A DNA stretch of 64,000 bases from Roseovarius sp. MMSF_3359 (GTDB taxonomy: Bacteria; Pseudomonadota; Alphaproteobacteria; Rhodobacterales; Rhodobacteraceae): contig NZ_JASHJC010000009.1 of NCBI RefSeq assembly GCF_030733385.1, forward strand, positions 1 to 64,000, written 5' to 3'. Made by a program: the position numbers and the translations under genes. Shown here in pieces: positions 1-7,745 of this stretch. The stretch's first letter is position 1. Every line of letters begins with the position of its first letter. The notes beneath the pieces are model-generated. The model was not told the DNA's origin. It saw nothing but the letters and a program-made list of their open reading frames with translations, and did no database searches.

Positions 1-57
1 CCCAGACGCGCTCGGGCGACGATTTGGGCGCCTGGGTCTTGCGCTCCGGTCAGGTGA

Positions 58-687
58 CTACGGGTTTCCGCCTTGTCGTAGCCTGGCGATCATGCGCGCG
101 CTGCGCCGAAGGATTGTGGCCCCGGCACCGATGCAGATAATCCAAAGGCCGACGAGAAGGACCGGTGCGGCGGTCCAGAAGGCCGCAATCACGGCAGCGA
201 GAGTGACCGTGGCCATTCGTTGTGGTTTGGCCATCGGCCCGCAGAAATCGTTTTCGGTGGTCGTTGCGCGGCCCAGCTCACGGATATAGGCAGTACCGAC
301 GGCCAGCGTCGCGGCGGCCCAACCCAGTTCTGGCTGACCGATGCCATGGCCGAGCCCCACGAGGATCAGGATATCTGACACCCGATCCGGTGCCTCGTTC
401 CAGAAGGCGCCGTCCGGTGTCCCTTTGCCACCTTCGACCGCCACGAGGCCGTCGAGAAGATTGCAGATCAGCCGGAGCTGACAACAGAGCGCCGCCGCCA
501 GCAGGAGTGCGGCACGCATCGCCCCCTCTGCGGTTGAACCGATGTAGAGCGCCAATCCGGCCAAGGCGGCAAACACCATGCTGGCGATGGAAATCTGGTT
601 CGGTGTGATGGCAGTCCTGGCAAGCGCGCGGGTCAGGCCCTGCGCCCACCCGGTATTTCGGCTCGCAATCGGGCGGCGGTCGGTCAT
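58..687 (-). CDS. CDP-alcohol phosphatidyltransferase-family membrane protein with degenerate motif
   Basis: Multipass inner-membrane protein of 209 aa. The family transfers a phosphatidyl group from a CDP-alcohol to an alcohol acceptor. The family motif DG-x2-AR-x8-G-x3-D-x3-D is present with correct spacing (D79, G80, A83, G93, D101), but the Arg is Val84 and the middle Asp is Asn97. These positions normally bind CDP and metal, so activity or substrate may be altered. It is the last gene of a minus-strand operon with an acyltransferase, a CdsA-like enzyme and a small membrane protein, overlapping the latter by 4 bp, which supports a lipid role. Family call fairly sure; specific reaction unknown. 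Confidence 0.8.
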   Translation of the reverse strand: MTDRRPIASRNTGWAQGLTRALARTAITPNQISIASMVFAALAGLALYIGSTAEGAMRAALLLAAALCCQLRLICNLLDGLVAVEGGKGTPDGAFWNEAPDRVSDILILVGLGHGIGQPELGWAAATLAVGTAYIRELGRATTTENDFCGPMAKPQRMATVTLAAVIAAFWTAAPVLLVGLWIICIGAGATILRRSARMIARLRQGGNP

Positions 688-1073
688 CGGCGATCATTTC
701 TCCACATCAGGAAGTTATACGTGATCGCATAGAGCGATGCGACGGAATACGGAACGCTGATCGTGCGCAGGATCTCGGGTGTGCTGGCAAGCCAATGCGC
801 ACCGTTGAGGAGGCAGAGCGAAGATGCCAGCGCGATCACCGGCGGCAGCCACCAGCCCAACTGCCGGCGAAGGCTGGCCCGCAGGGCGTCCAGCGTGCGT
901 TTCAACGCATAGGTGATCGCGCCGGACAGCGCCCCCTGGACCAGCCCGGCCAAGAGCGGTTTGGGCATCGGGTGGCCGCTATTGGCATAAAAGGCCCAAC
1001 CGCCCATCGCGAGAGCCCCCACCAGAACATGTATGATCGGGCTTTGCGCCAGCCGGCCAATCAAACGTGCCAC
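684..1073 (-). CDS. Small membrane protein of unknown function in phospholipid operon
   Basis: About 129 aa with three or four hydrophobic segments (near residues 12-30, 40-58, 75-95 and 105-123) and a basic middle loop. I do not recognise a family. There is no ATG near the 5' end. Translation could start at GTG (1073) or the preceding TTG (1076), both inside the last codons of the cdsA-like gene, so the start is probably coupled to termination upstream. It overlaps the CDP-alcohol phosphatidyltransferase gene by 4 bp. The position suggests an accessory role in the same lipid pathway; that is inference from context only. Confidence 0.6.
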   Translation of the reverse strand: MARLIGRLAQSPIIHVLVGALAMGGWAFYANSGHPMPKPLLAGLVQGALSGAITYALKRTLDALRASLRRQLGWWLPPVIALASSLCLLNGAHWLASTPEILRTISVPYSVASLYAITYNFLMWRNDRR

Positions 1074-2002
1074 CAATAGCGGGTCAGATGAAAGAAAATC
1101 GGGGCGGCGAAGATGACAGAGTCAAGCCGGTCGATGAAACCGCCATGGCCGGTAATGACATCGCCCCAGTCCTTTACCCCCCGGTCGCGTTTGATCGCTG
1201 ACATGACCAGCCCGCCGAAAAAGCCCATCAGCGCGATAATGAGCGCCATGAGGCCGGCCTGCCAAAAGGTGAACGGTGTCACCCACCAGAGGCACGCACC
1301 CAGCAAGGTTGCACTGGCGACGCCGCCAACGAACCCCTCGACCGTTTTGGAGGGCGACAGGGAAGGCGCGATCTTGGTGCGGCCCAGCAGTTTGCCCCAG
1401 ACATATTGCAACACGTCACTGGCCTGCACCACGATGATGAGAAAGGCCACCAACTGGATGTTCTGACTTTCAAAACCGGGGATGTTGAGGCTCAGGAGCG
1501 CAGGCACATGAGAGACGAAATAGATCGTGACCATCGCCGCCCATTGCACCTCCGCCACGCGGATCAGGAAATTCCCGACCTCGCCCCGGAGCGCCGAAAT
1601 CACCGGCATCAGCAGGAAGACATAGACCGGGATCAGCACCGTGTAGAACCCGTACCAATCCGTGTAGACCAGTACGTATTGCAGCGGCAGCACGACAAAA
1701 AACACCGCCGCCAGCATCCAGTGATCGGCGCGCCGCGCGTTGGTCAGCGTGATGAACTCCCGCAGGGCATTGAACGAACAGACCGCGAAGAGGATTGTCA
1801 CTCCGGGTCTACCCCAAAGAAAGGCCAGCCCGAGCAGCGCCACCATCACCCACCACGCCCAGATCCGCGCATTGAGGTTCTCGATCACCGATTGGCTCGG
1901 CCCGTCGCCCACGCGCATCGAAAGCACGCCCCCGATCAGGGAGGCGATGGCCAGCACGGTGAACACACCGATCATCAGCGGCATCAGGGTTTCATGATCC
2001 AC
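1061..2002 (-). CDS. Phosphatidate cytidylyltransferase family (CdsA-like)
   Basis: Integral membrane enzyme of about 313 aa expected to make CDP-diacylglycerol, or a related CDP-activated lipid, from phosphatidate and CTP. The conserved C-terminal half is clear: SPSKTVEGFVGG, then the family signature around GVKDWGDVITGHGGFIDRLD. Several transmembrane helices precede it. I chose a GTG start at 2002 because AGGAGG lies 6 nt upstream; the longer reading frame begins at a TTG (2035) with no such site. It overlaps the upstream acyltransferase gene by 11 bp. Together with the flanking CDP-alcohol phosphatidyltransferase the operon encodes three consecutive steps of phospholipid assembly. A second cdsA elsewhere in the genome would be expected. 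Confidence 0.85.
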   Translation of the reverse strand: MDHETLMPLMIGVFTVLAIASLIGGVLSMRVGDGPSQSVIENLNARIWAWWVMVALLGLAFLWGRPGVTILFAVCSFNALREFITLTNARRADHWMLAAVFFVVLPLQYVLVYTDWYGFYTVLIPVYVFLLMPVISALRGEVGNFLIRVAEVQWAAMVTIYFVSHVPALLSLNIPGFESQNIQLVAFLIIVVQASDVLQYVWGKLLGRTKIAPSLSPSKTVEGFVGGVASATLLGACLWWVTPFTFWQAGLMALIIALMGFFGGLVMSAIKRDRGVKDWGDVITGHGGFIDRLDSVIFAAPIFFHLTRYWWHV

Positions 2003-2645
2003 TTGATGCCTCCTCTCGGCTGGTTTCCGGGGCAAGGTTCAAAACCGCTTCCTGCGCGCGGGCAAGGAATGCCTCTTTGCTTTCGCCCTCCTGCAACCGG
2101 ATGGCCGCGCCAAAGGTACAGGTGCAGATGTAAGGGATCGGGATGACCTCTCCCCGGGGCAAAGCACGGTTCAGGTTCTCGATCCAGACTGGCACAAACC
2201 GGACCTTGGGCCGCTTGCAAGCGACGTGATAGATGCCGGTCTTGAAAGGCAAAAGGGCCTCACCGGTATCATTACGGCGGCCCTCGGGGAAAATGATAAG
2301 GCTTGATCCGCCATCCAGCGCCTCGGCCATCTGGTCCACAGGATCGAGGTCGCGTGCCTCGGGACGGCGGTCGATCAGCACTGCATTGATGACATGGCGG
2401 CCGATATAGCTCCGGATCGGTGAGGTCAGCCAATAATCCGCCGCCGCCACGGGCCGTGTTTTCCATCGAAGCCTGGGCGGGAGTACGGCCCAGATCAAAA
2501 TGAAATCGCCATTGCTGGTGTGATTGGCAAAATAGATGGTCTGCTCATCGCGCGGGGCTTCATCCCGCCAATTCCCCCGCACGGCGGTGATGAACCGGGC
2601 AAACCCGATGATGAGATAGGCAACCAGATACCCCAAGAGGCGCAT
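1992..2645 (-). CDS. Lysophospholipid acyltransferase family protein
   Basis: 217 aa, PlsC-type acyltransferase fold, expected to acylate a lysophospholipid or glycerol-3-phosphate derivative at the inner membrane. The HX4D catalytic motif is NHTSNGD (about residues 41-47), and the glycerophosphate-binding motif is FPEGRRNDTG (about 120-129). An N-terminal hydrophobic segment can anchor it. ATG start with AGGGAAA upstream. First gene of the four-gene lipid operon. The family is certain; acyl donor and acceptor cannot be read from sequence. Confidence 0.85.
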   Translation of the reverse strand: MRLLGYLVAYLIIGFARFITAVRGNWRDEAPRDEQTIYFANHTSNGDFILIWAVLPPRLRWKTRPVAAADYWLTSPIRSYIGRHVINAVLIDRRPEARDLDPVDQMAEALDGGSSLIIFPEGRRNDTGEALLPFKTGIYHVACKRPKVRFVPVWIENLNRALPRGEVIPIPYICTCTFGAAIRLQEGESKEAFLARAQEAVLNLAPETSREEASSGS

Positions 2646-2938
2646 TACATTTCCCTGTCCGCCCGTTGGGCTTTTTGCGGTTCAGTCTGACCTGTGGCAG
2701 GGAATGAAATCAAGTCAGGTTATTGATACCCCACGGCGCTTGCGGACAATCCGACCATCCGGTCACACACCGTCGCGGGAAAGTAAGCGTCACGGCGACG
2801 AAAGATCCGAGGCGGAGGCCGGAGGCCGACAACGAGATATCAAGCGTGCGCGGAAGCGCACTCCTCTAGATAACCTGCAAAAGAAGAAGCCCCGGTCAAG
2901 CGATGCCTGCCGGGGCGTCAAAAGCTCTGAAAGTAGGC
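2646..2938. other. Gene-free stretch: operon promoter region plus terminator
   Basis: About 290 bp between the lipid operon (starting leftwards at 2645) and the end of the OmpA-like lipoprotein gene. The right end holds a minus-strand terminator. The rest should carry the lipid-operon promoter, but I see no convincing -35/-10 pair. The short frame across it has no plausible start signal or family resemblance, and I do not call it. Confidence 0.5.
2878..2916 (-). terminator. Rho-independent terminator of the OmpA-like lipoprotein gene
   Basis: Perfect 7-bp stem GCCCCGG/CCGGGGC (2889-2895 and 2910-2916) with a 14-nt loop. On the minus strand it is followed by TTCTTCTTTTGC. It lies just past the lipoprotein stop codon. 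Confidence 0.75.
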
Positions 2939-3610
2939 TTAGCTGGTGGTCGGCAGGATCACGATCTCGACCCGGCGGTTCTGTGCCTTGCCCGCTTCGG
3001 TCAGGTTCGAAGCGATTGGTTGATCCTCGCCACGCCCAAAGGCGTTGATGCGGTTAAAGGCAACCCCGCCATCCATGAGAACATCCGCCACAGCATTGGC
3101 GCGCCGCACCGACAGATCCTGGTTGTAGGAAGCCGAACCGGTGTTATCCGTATGACCCACGACCTGCACGGTCGATTGCGGGTACTCGTTCAGACTTGCC
3201 GCGACCTTCAGCAGATCACTGCGCAATCCCCCGTTCACGCGGAAACTGTCGGTGGCAAACAGGATATCCTGCGGCATGCTCAGGATCAGGCGATCACCGG
3301 TATTGGTGATGGTGATCCCGTCATTGTCGAGCTGCTGGCGCAACTCCGCCTCTTGCCGGTCCAGCGAATAGCCAATCCCTGCGCCGATTGTCGCCCCGGC
3401 AACGCCACCGATCAAGGCGCCCTTGCCGCGGTCGTCACTGACGATTGCGCCCAGGCCTGCGCCAACAAGACCGCCGATCAAAGCGCCCTGTCCGGTTTTC
3501 TGGTTCGGGTTTTGTTGGCCGCCACCGACCTGACCGGGGTCGGTGCAGGCGGTTGCCAGCAACAATGACGCGCCCGCCATCAGCAGGAGGGGTTTCTTGG
3601 TTTGTATCAT
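2939..3610 (-). CDS. OmpA-family outer-membrane lipoprotein with glycine zipper
   Basis: 223 aa. The signal peptide ends in lipobox LLATAC, so Cys22 should be lipidated. A glycine-zipper region (about residues 42-80, two GALIGG blocks) follows, then an OmpA-like peptidoglycan-binding domain with the characteristic VQVVGHTDNTGSASYNQDLS stretch and RRVEI near the end. The architecture matches YiaD-type lipoproteins that tether the outer membrane to the cell wall. Transcribed alone, with its own terminator. Strong family call; the physiological role is inferred. Confidence 0.9.
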   Translation of the reverse strand: MIQTKKPLLLMAGASLLLATACTDPGQVGGGQQNPNQKTGQGALIGGLVGAGLGAIVSDDRGKGALIGGVAGATIGAGIGYSLDRQEAELRQQLDNDGITITNTGDRLILSMPQDILFATDSFRVNGGLRSDLLKVAASLNEYPQSTVQVVGHTDNTGSASYNQDLSVRRANAVADVLMDGGVAFNRINAFGRGEDQPIASNLTEAGKAQNRRVEIVILPTTS

Positions 3611-3642
3611 GTTAATTTGCCTCGTAATTCACACCCGCTACG

Positions 3643-3657
3643 TCGGGCTTGGCCCGA
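3643..3657. other. Short hairpin in leader of the OmpA-like lipoprotein gene
   Basis: TCGGGC-ttg-GCCCGA, a perfect 6-bp stem about 35 bp upstream of the lipoprotein start codon. It may be a 5'-UTR hairpin; its role is unknown. Confidence 0.35.
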
Positions 3658-3742
3658 TGTTATGCAATAACACGCCATCTCCCAAGGGAATAAACAGGGG
3701 AATTCGGCACCATTTCGCGCATATTTGATCGCGTTTGCCGAG

Positions 3743-3764
3743 AAAAAAGCCGCGTCGTGGCTTG
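3743..3764 (-). terminator. Probable terminator of the 109-aa gene
   Basis: On the minus strand, AAGCC (loop of 7) GGCTT runs straight into a T tract (seen as AAAAAA at 3743-3748 on the plus strand). It lies about 35 bp after the stop codon of the gene ending at 3799. Confidence 0.6.
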
Positions 3765-3798
3765 AGATCACCTTGCGCGTCACCGGACCTGTGACCGC

Positions 3799-4128
3799 TC
3801 AGGCCTCTTCAATCACGGACGCGGCTCGTGGCGTCTGGTAACGCCTCATCGCGTCCTGGTGCACCTGTACGCACTCGATCAGCGCCTCGACCAATTCAGG
3901 CACCAGGGTTTCGCTGATAGGCCGTGTCGTCGAGATACGTATGAGTTGCCGGCCTTCGCTCTTGAGAAACGCCGCCGTGAGCCGTCCGTATTCATAGGCA
4001 AGTGCCTTGCTGCGATGGCCAGAGAAATCGAGCGGCGCCCCCAGGCGAAAATCCTCATAGCCATAACGCCAGGCCCGCGAACGCACCATTTCCTGCGCGG
4101 TGATCCAGTTGTCTCGAAACTGTGTCAT
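3799..4128 (-). CDS. Hypothetical 109-aa soluble protein
   Basis: Small protein without signal or membrane segment. The stretch WRYGYEDFRLGAPLDF followed by YEYGRLTAAFLK has the aromatic-glycine spacing of small RMF-like or plasmid-borne proteins (GY...G...YE.GR), but the match is too loose to assign a function. It stands alone on the minus strand, about 60 bp from the stop of the methyltransferase gene to its right. Probably real because it has its own terminator and normal codon use. Confidence 0.6.
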   Translation of the reverse strand: MTQFRDNWITAQEMVRSRAWRYGYEDFRLGAPLDFSGHRSKALAYEYGRLTAAFLKSEGRQLIRISTTRPISETLVPELVEALIECVQVHQDAMRRYQTPRAASVIEEA

Positions 4129-4190
4129 GGCATCTCCAGGGCTTCCCCAAAGATACCACGTAGCTCACGTCGTGCAAAACCTGCGAGGTG

Positions 4191-5039
4191 TCAGACCTCG
4201 GCCCGCGCACTTTCCCAGGCCAGGATGGCGCGTTTCACGGGCAGACCCCAGTGATACCCCCCGAGGCCGCCGGATTTGCGCAGCGCACGGTGGCAGGGAA
4301 TGAGGAAACTGACCGGGTTGCGCCCGACCGCCGTGCCGACGGCGCGAACGGCGCGGGGGCGGCCAATCGACTGAGCGATCTCGGAATAGGTGGTGACATT
4401 GCCCGAGGGGATCGAGAGAAGGGCCTCCCATACCTTGATCTGAAAAGGCGCGCCGATCATGTAGAGCGGCACTTTCTCGGTGGCTTGCCCCCCCGCGCCA
4501 TAGGCGTCGAGAACCCAGGGGCGCAGCATCATCGGGTCTTCGACAAACGCGGCATTGGGCCAGCGGCCGACAAGATCCTCCATCGTTGCCTCTTCGCCCG
4601 CTTCGCTGGCAAAGCCGATGCCGCAGATGCCCTTTTCCGTCCCCATCACAAGGCTCAGGCCAAAGGGGCTGTCGAACCAGCCCCAATAGATTTTCAACCC
4701 GTCCCCCTTGCGGGCAAACTCGCCGGGGCTCATGGCCTCCCACCGCAGGAACAGGTCGTGCAGCCGCCCGGAGCCGGAAAGACCAAGCTCGTGCGATGTC
4801 TCAAGGGTCGTAAACCTTTGCGCCAGAAGCGATTTGGCATGCCCAAGAGCAAGATACTGCTGATACCGCTTAGGCGACACACCGACCCAAGAGGTGAACA
4901 GTCGTTGGAAATGCGCCGGGCTCATGTCCATTTCTGCCGCCAGGTCATTCAGCGGCAAAGGCTCTTCCGCCTGGTCGATCAGGTCGATCGCCCGTCGCAT
5001 GACGTGATAGTGATAGCTCTGCTGCGGTTCGGCGTTCAT
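4191..5039 (-). CDS. ada: Ada-type bifunctional AraC regulator / methylated-DNA-[protein]-cysteine methyltransferase
   Basis: 282 aa. Residues about 20-105 form an AraC-type helix-turn-helix domain. The C-terminal half is an O6-methylguanine-DNA methyltransferase with the IPCHR active site (Cys249), preceded by the DNA-binding part SIPSGNVTTYSEIA. It should repair O6-alkylguanine by irreversible transfer to Cys249. The N-terminal zinc/Cys methylphosphotriester sensor of E. coli Ada is absent, so it cannot sense damage in the classical way. The ATG at 5039 has AAGGAAG six nt upstream and is preferred over a GTG at 5081. Divergent from the nth gene, giving two DNA-repair genes back to back. Confidence 0.88.
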   Translation of the reverse strand: MNAEPQQSYHYHVMRRAIDLIDQAEEPLPLNDLAAEMDMSPAHFQRLFTSWVGVSPKRYQQYLALGHAKSLLAQRFTTLETSHELGLSGSGRLHDLFLRWEAMSPGEFARKGDGLKIYWGWFDSPFGLSLVMGTEKGICGIGFASEAGEEATMEDLVGRWPNAAFVEDPMMLRPWVLDAYGAGGQATEKVPLYMIGAPFQIKVWEALLSIPSGNVTTYSEIAQSIGRPRAVRAVGTAVGRNPVSFLIPCHRALRKSGGLGGYHWGLPVKRAILAWESARAEV

Positions 5040-5139
5040 CGCGGGCTTCCTTGGTAACGTGTGATTGAATTTAGCGGTCACGCCTGCCCCATGCGACCCG
5101 AATATTGCGCATTGCAGGATTTCCCGGCATAGGGGGCGG

Positions 5140-5784
5140 ATGGCAAAGCAGCTTGACTATCATACGATCCGCGAGATCTTTACTCGCTTCCATGCGGCAG
5201 ATGCCGAGCCCAAGGGCGAGCTGGAGCATGTGAACGTCTACACGCTGGTTGTCGCCGTCGCACTGAGCGCACAAGCCACCGATGCGGGGGTGAACAAGGC
5301 CACGCGGGCGCTGTTCAAGATTGCCGATACCCCACAAAAGATGCTCGATCTGGGGATCGACAGCCTGACCGAGCACATCAAGACCATCGGGCTTTACCGC
5401 CAAAAGGCCAAGAACGTGATGAAACTCAGCCAGATCCTGGTGGATGAGTACGGCGGTGAAGTCCCCAATTCCCGCGCCGCGCTGCAATCGCTGCCGGGCG
5501 TCGGGCGCAAGACGGCCAATGTGGTGCTGAACATGTGGTGGGGGATGCCGACGCAAGCGGTGGACACCCATATCTTTCGCGTCGGCAACCGCACCGGCAT
5601 TTGCCCTGGCAAGGACGTGGTCGCGGTCGAACGCGCCATCGAAGACCAGATCCCCGCCGACTTTCAACACCATGCGCATCATTGGCTGATCCTGCATGGC
5701 CGGTACCATTGCAAGGCGCGCAAACCGCTGTGCGGCACCTGCATCATTCGTGACTTATGTGAATTCGAGGACAAGAACCTATGA
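5140..5784 (+). CDS. nth: Endonuclease III (DNA glycosylase/AP lyase)
   Basis: 214 aa, the standard length. Removes oxidised pyrimidines and cleaves abasic sites in base-excision repair. The helix-hairpin-helix LPGVGRKTANVV carries the catalytic Lys, and VDTHIFRVGNRTG carries the catalytic Asp. The [4Fe-4S] ligands are Cys191, Cys198, Cys201 and Cys207 in the expected C-x6-C-x2-C-x5-C spacing. The start at 5140 is set by AGGGGGCGG immediately upstream and by family length; a longer frame begins at 5065. Its stop overlaps the adenosine kinase start (ATGA), so the two are translationally coupled. Confidence 0.96.
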   Translation: MAKQLDYHTIREIFTRFHAADAEPKGELEHVNVYTLVVAVALSAQATDAGVNKATRALFKIADTPQKMLDLGIDSLTEHIKTIGLYRQKAKNVMKLSQILVDEYGGEVPNSRAALQSLPGVGRKTANVVLNMWWGMPTQAVDTHIFRVGNRTGICPGKDVVAVERAIEDQIPADFQHHAHHWLILHGRYHCKARKPLCGTCIIRDLCEFEDKNL

Positions 5785-6767
5785 CCAAGTATCAGGCCGT
5801 CGGTATCGGCAACGCCGTCGTGGACGTGATCTGCCAGAGCGACGACACGTTCCTGGCGACCCATGGGATCGACAAGGGTATCATGCAGCTCATCGAGACC
5901 GAACGCGCCGAGTATCTCTATGCGCAGATGGAAAACCGCGCGCAGATGCCGGGCGGATCGGTGGCCAACACGATTGCGGGCCTGGGCGCGATGGGCCTTG
6001 GTACCGCTTTTATCGGGCGGGTTTGCGATGATGAATTGGGCCGTTACTACGCGGCGACCATGGCCGAAGCCGGTACGGATTTCGTCAATGTGCCCGTGGC
6101 GGGCGGCGAGCTGCCCACCTCGCGGTCGATGATTTTTGTCTCGCCCGACGGAGAGCGGTCGATGAACACCTATCTGGGCATTTCGACGGAACTGGATGCA
6201 GGTGATGTCGATGATGCGGTGGCCGGGGGCGCAGGGCTCTTGTTCCTCGAAGGCTATCTCTACGACAAGCCCAAAGGGAAGGCCGCCTTCACCGAGGCCG
6301 CGCGCGCCTGTCGTGCGGGGGGTGGCATGGCCGGTATCTCCTTGAGCGACCCGTTTTGCGTCGACCGTCACCGCGACGATTTCCGCAAGCTGGCGAAAGA
6401 GCTCGATTATGTTCTGGGCAACGAACATGAGTGGAAATCGCTCTATCAGACCGATGATTTGGGCGCGGCACTTGAACAGGCGGCGCAAGATAGCGGGCTG
6501 ATCGTTTGCACCCGCTCGGGCCATGATGTGGTCGTGACCCGCGCGGAGGAGACGGTTTCGGTCCCGGTGCAGGAGATCACGCCCGTTGACGCCACCGGAG
6601 CCGGCGACCAATTCGCGGCCGGGTTCCTTTACGGCGTGGCCACGGAACAACCGCTGGAGGTCGCGGGCCGCATGGGGTGTATCGCTGCAGCCGAAGTCAT
6701 CAGCCATTACGGCGCCCGTCCTGAGCGGGACGTGAAAGAGATGTTCCGTTCCGAGGGCCTGATCTGA
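5781..6767 (+). CDS. PfkB-family kinase, probable adenosine kinase
   Basis: 328 aa ribokinase-fold sugar/nucleoside kinase. The N-terminal GNAVVDVI segment, the substrate glycine pair in MPGGSVANT, and the C-terminal anion-hole/catalytic motif DATGAGDQFAAGFL are intact. Rhodobacteraceae proteins of this length next to nth are usually annotated adenosine kinase (adenosine + ATP to AMP). The substrate is inferred; other nucleosides or sugars are possible. Coupled to nth by a 4-bp overlap. Confidence 0.85.
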   Translation: MTKYQAVGIGNAVVDVICQSDDTFLATHGIDKGIMQLIETERAEYLYAQMENRAQMPGGSVANTIAGLGAMGLGTAFIGRVCDDELGRYYAATMAEAGTDFVNVPVAGGELPTSRSMIFVSPDGERSMNTYLGISTELDAGDVDDAVAGGAGLLFLEGYLYDKPKGKAAFTEAARACRAGGGMAGISLSDPFCVDRHRDDFRKLAKELDYVLGNEHEWKSLYQTDDLGAALEQAAQDSGLIVCTRSGHDVVVTRAEETVSVPVQEITPVDATGAGDQFAAGFLYGVATEQPLEVAGRMGCIAAAEVISHYGARPERDVKEMFRSEGLI

Positions 6768-6827
6768 AGCTTTTCTGATCGGGCGCGCCTTGGGCTTGGG
6801 CCATATCCAGAAATCAAGTTTTGCTTC

Positions 6828-6863
6828 TTGATATTATCCCTAATTAGGGATATATATGCTGCA
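6828..6863 (+). promoter_or_regulatory. Promoter with palindromic operator in the spacer, marR operon
   Basis: A -35-like TTGATA (6828-6833) and -10-like TATATA (6851-6856) are separated by exactly 17 bp. The perfect 18-bp palindrome TATCCCTAATTAGGGATA (6835-6852) fills the spacer and touches the -10. Repressor binding there would block RNA polymerase, as expected for MarR autoregulation. The predicted transcription start falls at about 6863, the A of the ATG, so the mRNA may be leaderless. Confidence 0.6.
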
Positions 6864-7306
6864 TGAATGAGACAACCCGCGATCGAGATAATCAGACCTT
6901 GGTGCTGGCGCTGCTACGCAGTCATCAGCGGTTTCACCGCGCCATGGGGCCAGTTTTCCGCGCAGCGGATCTGACGCCATCACAGTGGGACGCGCTGGAG
7001 ACGCTTGGCAACAAGGGAGCGTTGTCGATCAACGATCTTATGCGGCTGACGCTAAGTACGTCAGGAAACCTCGATGTTGTCATCAAGAACCTGATGCAGG
7101 CGGGATTTGTCGAGAAGACCGTGGATGAGGTCGACCGCCGGGCGCGGGTTCTGCGGCTGACACCGGCCGGGCGACGCAAAGTGGATGATTTCATGCCGAC
7201 GCATAATCACGCGCTTGAACAGATCTTCGGGCAACTGACCAAGACGCAGAAGTATCAAGCCATCAAGACCCTCAACCAGCTCCGCAAGAAACTACCGCAA
7301 CCCTAG
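6863..7306 (+). CDS. MarR-family transcriptional regulator
   Basis: 147 aa winged-helix protein. The helix-turn-helix spans about residues 40-75 (SQWDALETLGNKG to STSGNLDVVIKNL), and the wing is DRRARVLRLTPAGRR, the classic MarR signature. The last 35 residues suit the dimerisation helix. It is first in an operon with a small membrane protein and a YdhR-like protein, and the palindrome overlapping its promoter is the likely operator. The ligand is unknown. There is no Shine-Dalgarno upstream of the ATG, consistent with a leaderless message. Confidence 0.88.
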   Translation: MNETTRDRDNQTLVLALLRSHQRFHRAMGPVFRAADLTPSQWDALETLGNKGALSINDLMRLTLSTSGNLDVVIKNLMQAGFVEKTVDEVDRRARVLRLTPAGRRKVDDFMPTHNHALEQIFGQLTKTQKYQAIKTLNQLRKKLPQP

Positions 7307-7318
7307 AAAGGGCAGTCC

Positions 7319-7696
7319 ATGACAAACCGAACCTTCTTGTCCGCGCATGGCGTGATTTACATGTTCTTCGCCCTAGCTCTGTTCTTTATTCCAACGGTTC
7401 TTTGGCCCAATTATGGCCTGCAACTGAACGACCAATATGCCGTGTTTCTGTCGCAGCATAATTCGATTTTTCTGGGTGGGATCGGGATCATCAGCTTCCT
7501 TTTCCGTGATGCGGTAGAAGGCAGCGATGCGGCGAGAAAGGTGTTGACCGGTTTGCTTTGGACGAATGTGCTGGGCGTCGTCATCACACTTTATGCCTGC
7601 TTCACCGGGATTTTCACCGGTTTTGGCTGGTCCGATCCGATCTTCTTTGCGCTGCTTGCCGTTCTGTGTGTCGTGCAGTTGGGCCGGAACCGGTGA
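7319..7696 (+). CDS. Small four-helix membrane protein of unknown function
   Basis: 125 aa with four hydrophobic segments (about residues 9-28, 47-62, 78-100 and 104-121). I recognise no catalytic motif. It follows marR by 12 bp and precedes the YdhR-like gene by about 50 bp, so it is probably controlled by the MarR protein. A role in the response to the MarR ligand is inference only. Confidence 0.7.
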   Translation: MTNRTFLSAHGVIYMFFALALFFIPTVLWPNYGLQLNDQYAVFLSQHNSIFLGGIGIISFLFRDAVEGSDAARKVLTGLLWTNVLGVVITLYACFTGIFTGFGWSDPIFFALLAVLCVVQLGRNR

Positions 7697-7745
7697 CACG
7701 CCCGACTACAAGGCGAAAAACCATATCACTTAGGAGGCAAACGTC

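Noticed and set aside
1..57. Possible start of a further gene at the left edge
   Set aside because: Too short to identify a frame. The only imperfect CCCAG...CTGGG pairing could be chance.
2704..3048. 114-aa plus-strand frame across the 2.7-3.0 kb gap
   Set aside because: Very basic and Ser/Arg-rich, no start signal, and its second half is antisense to the lipoprotein gene.
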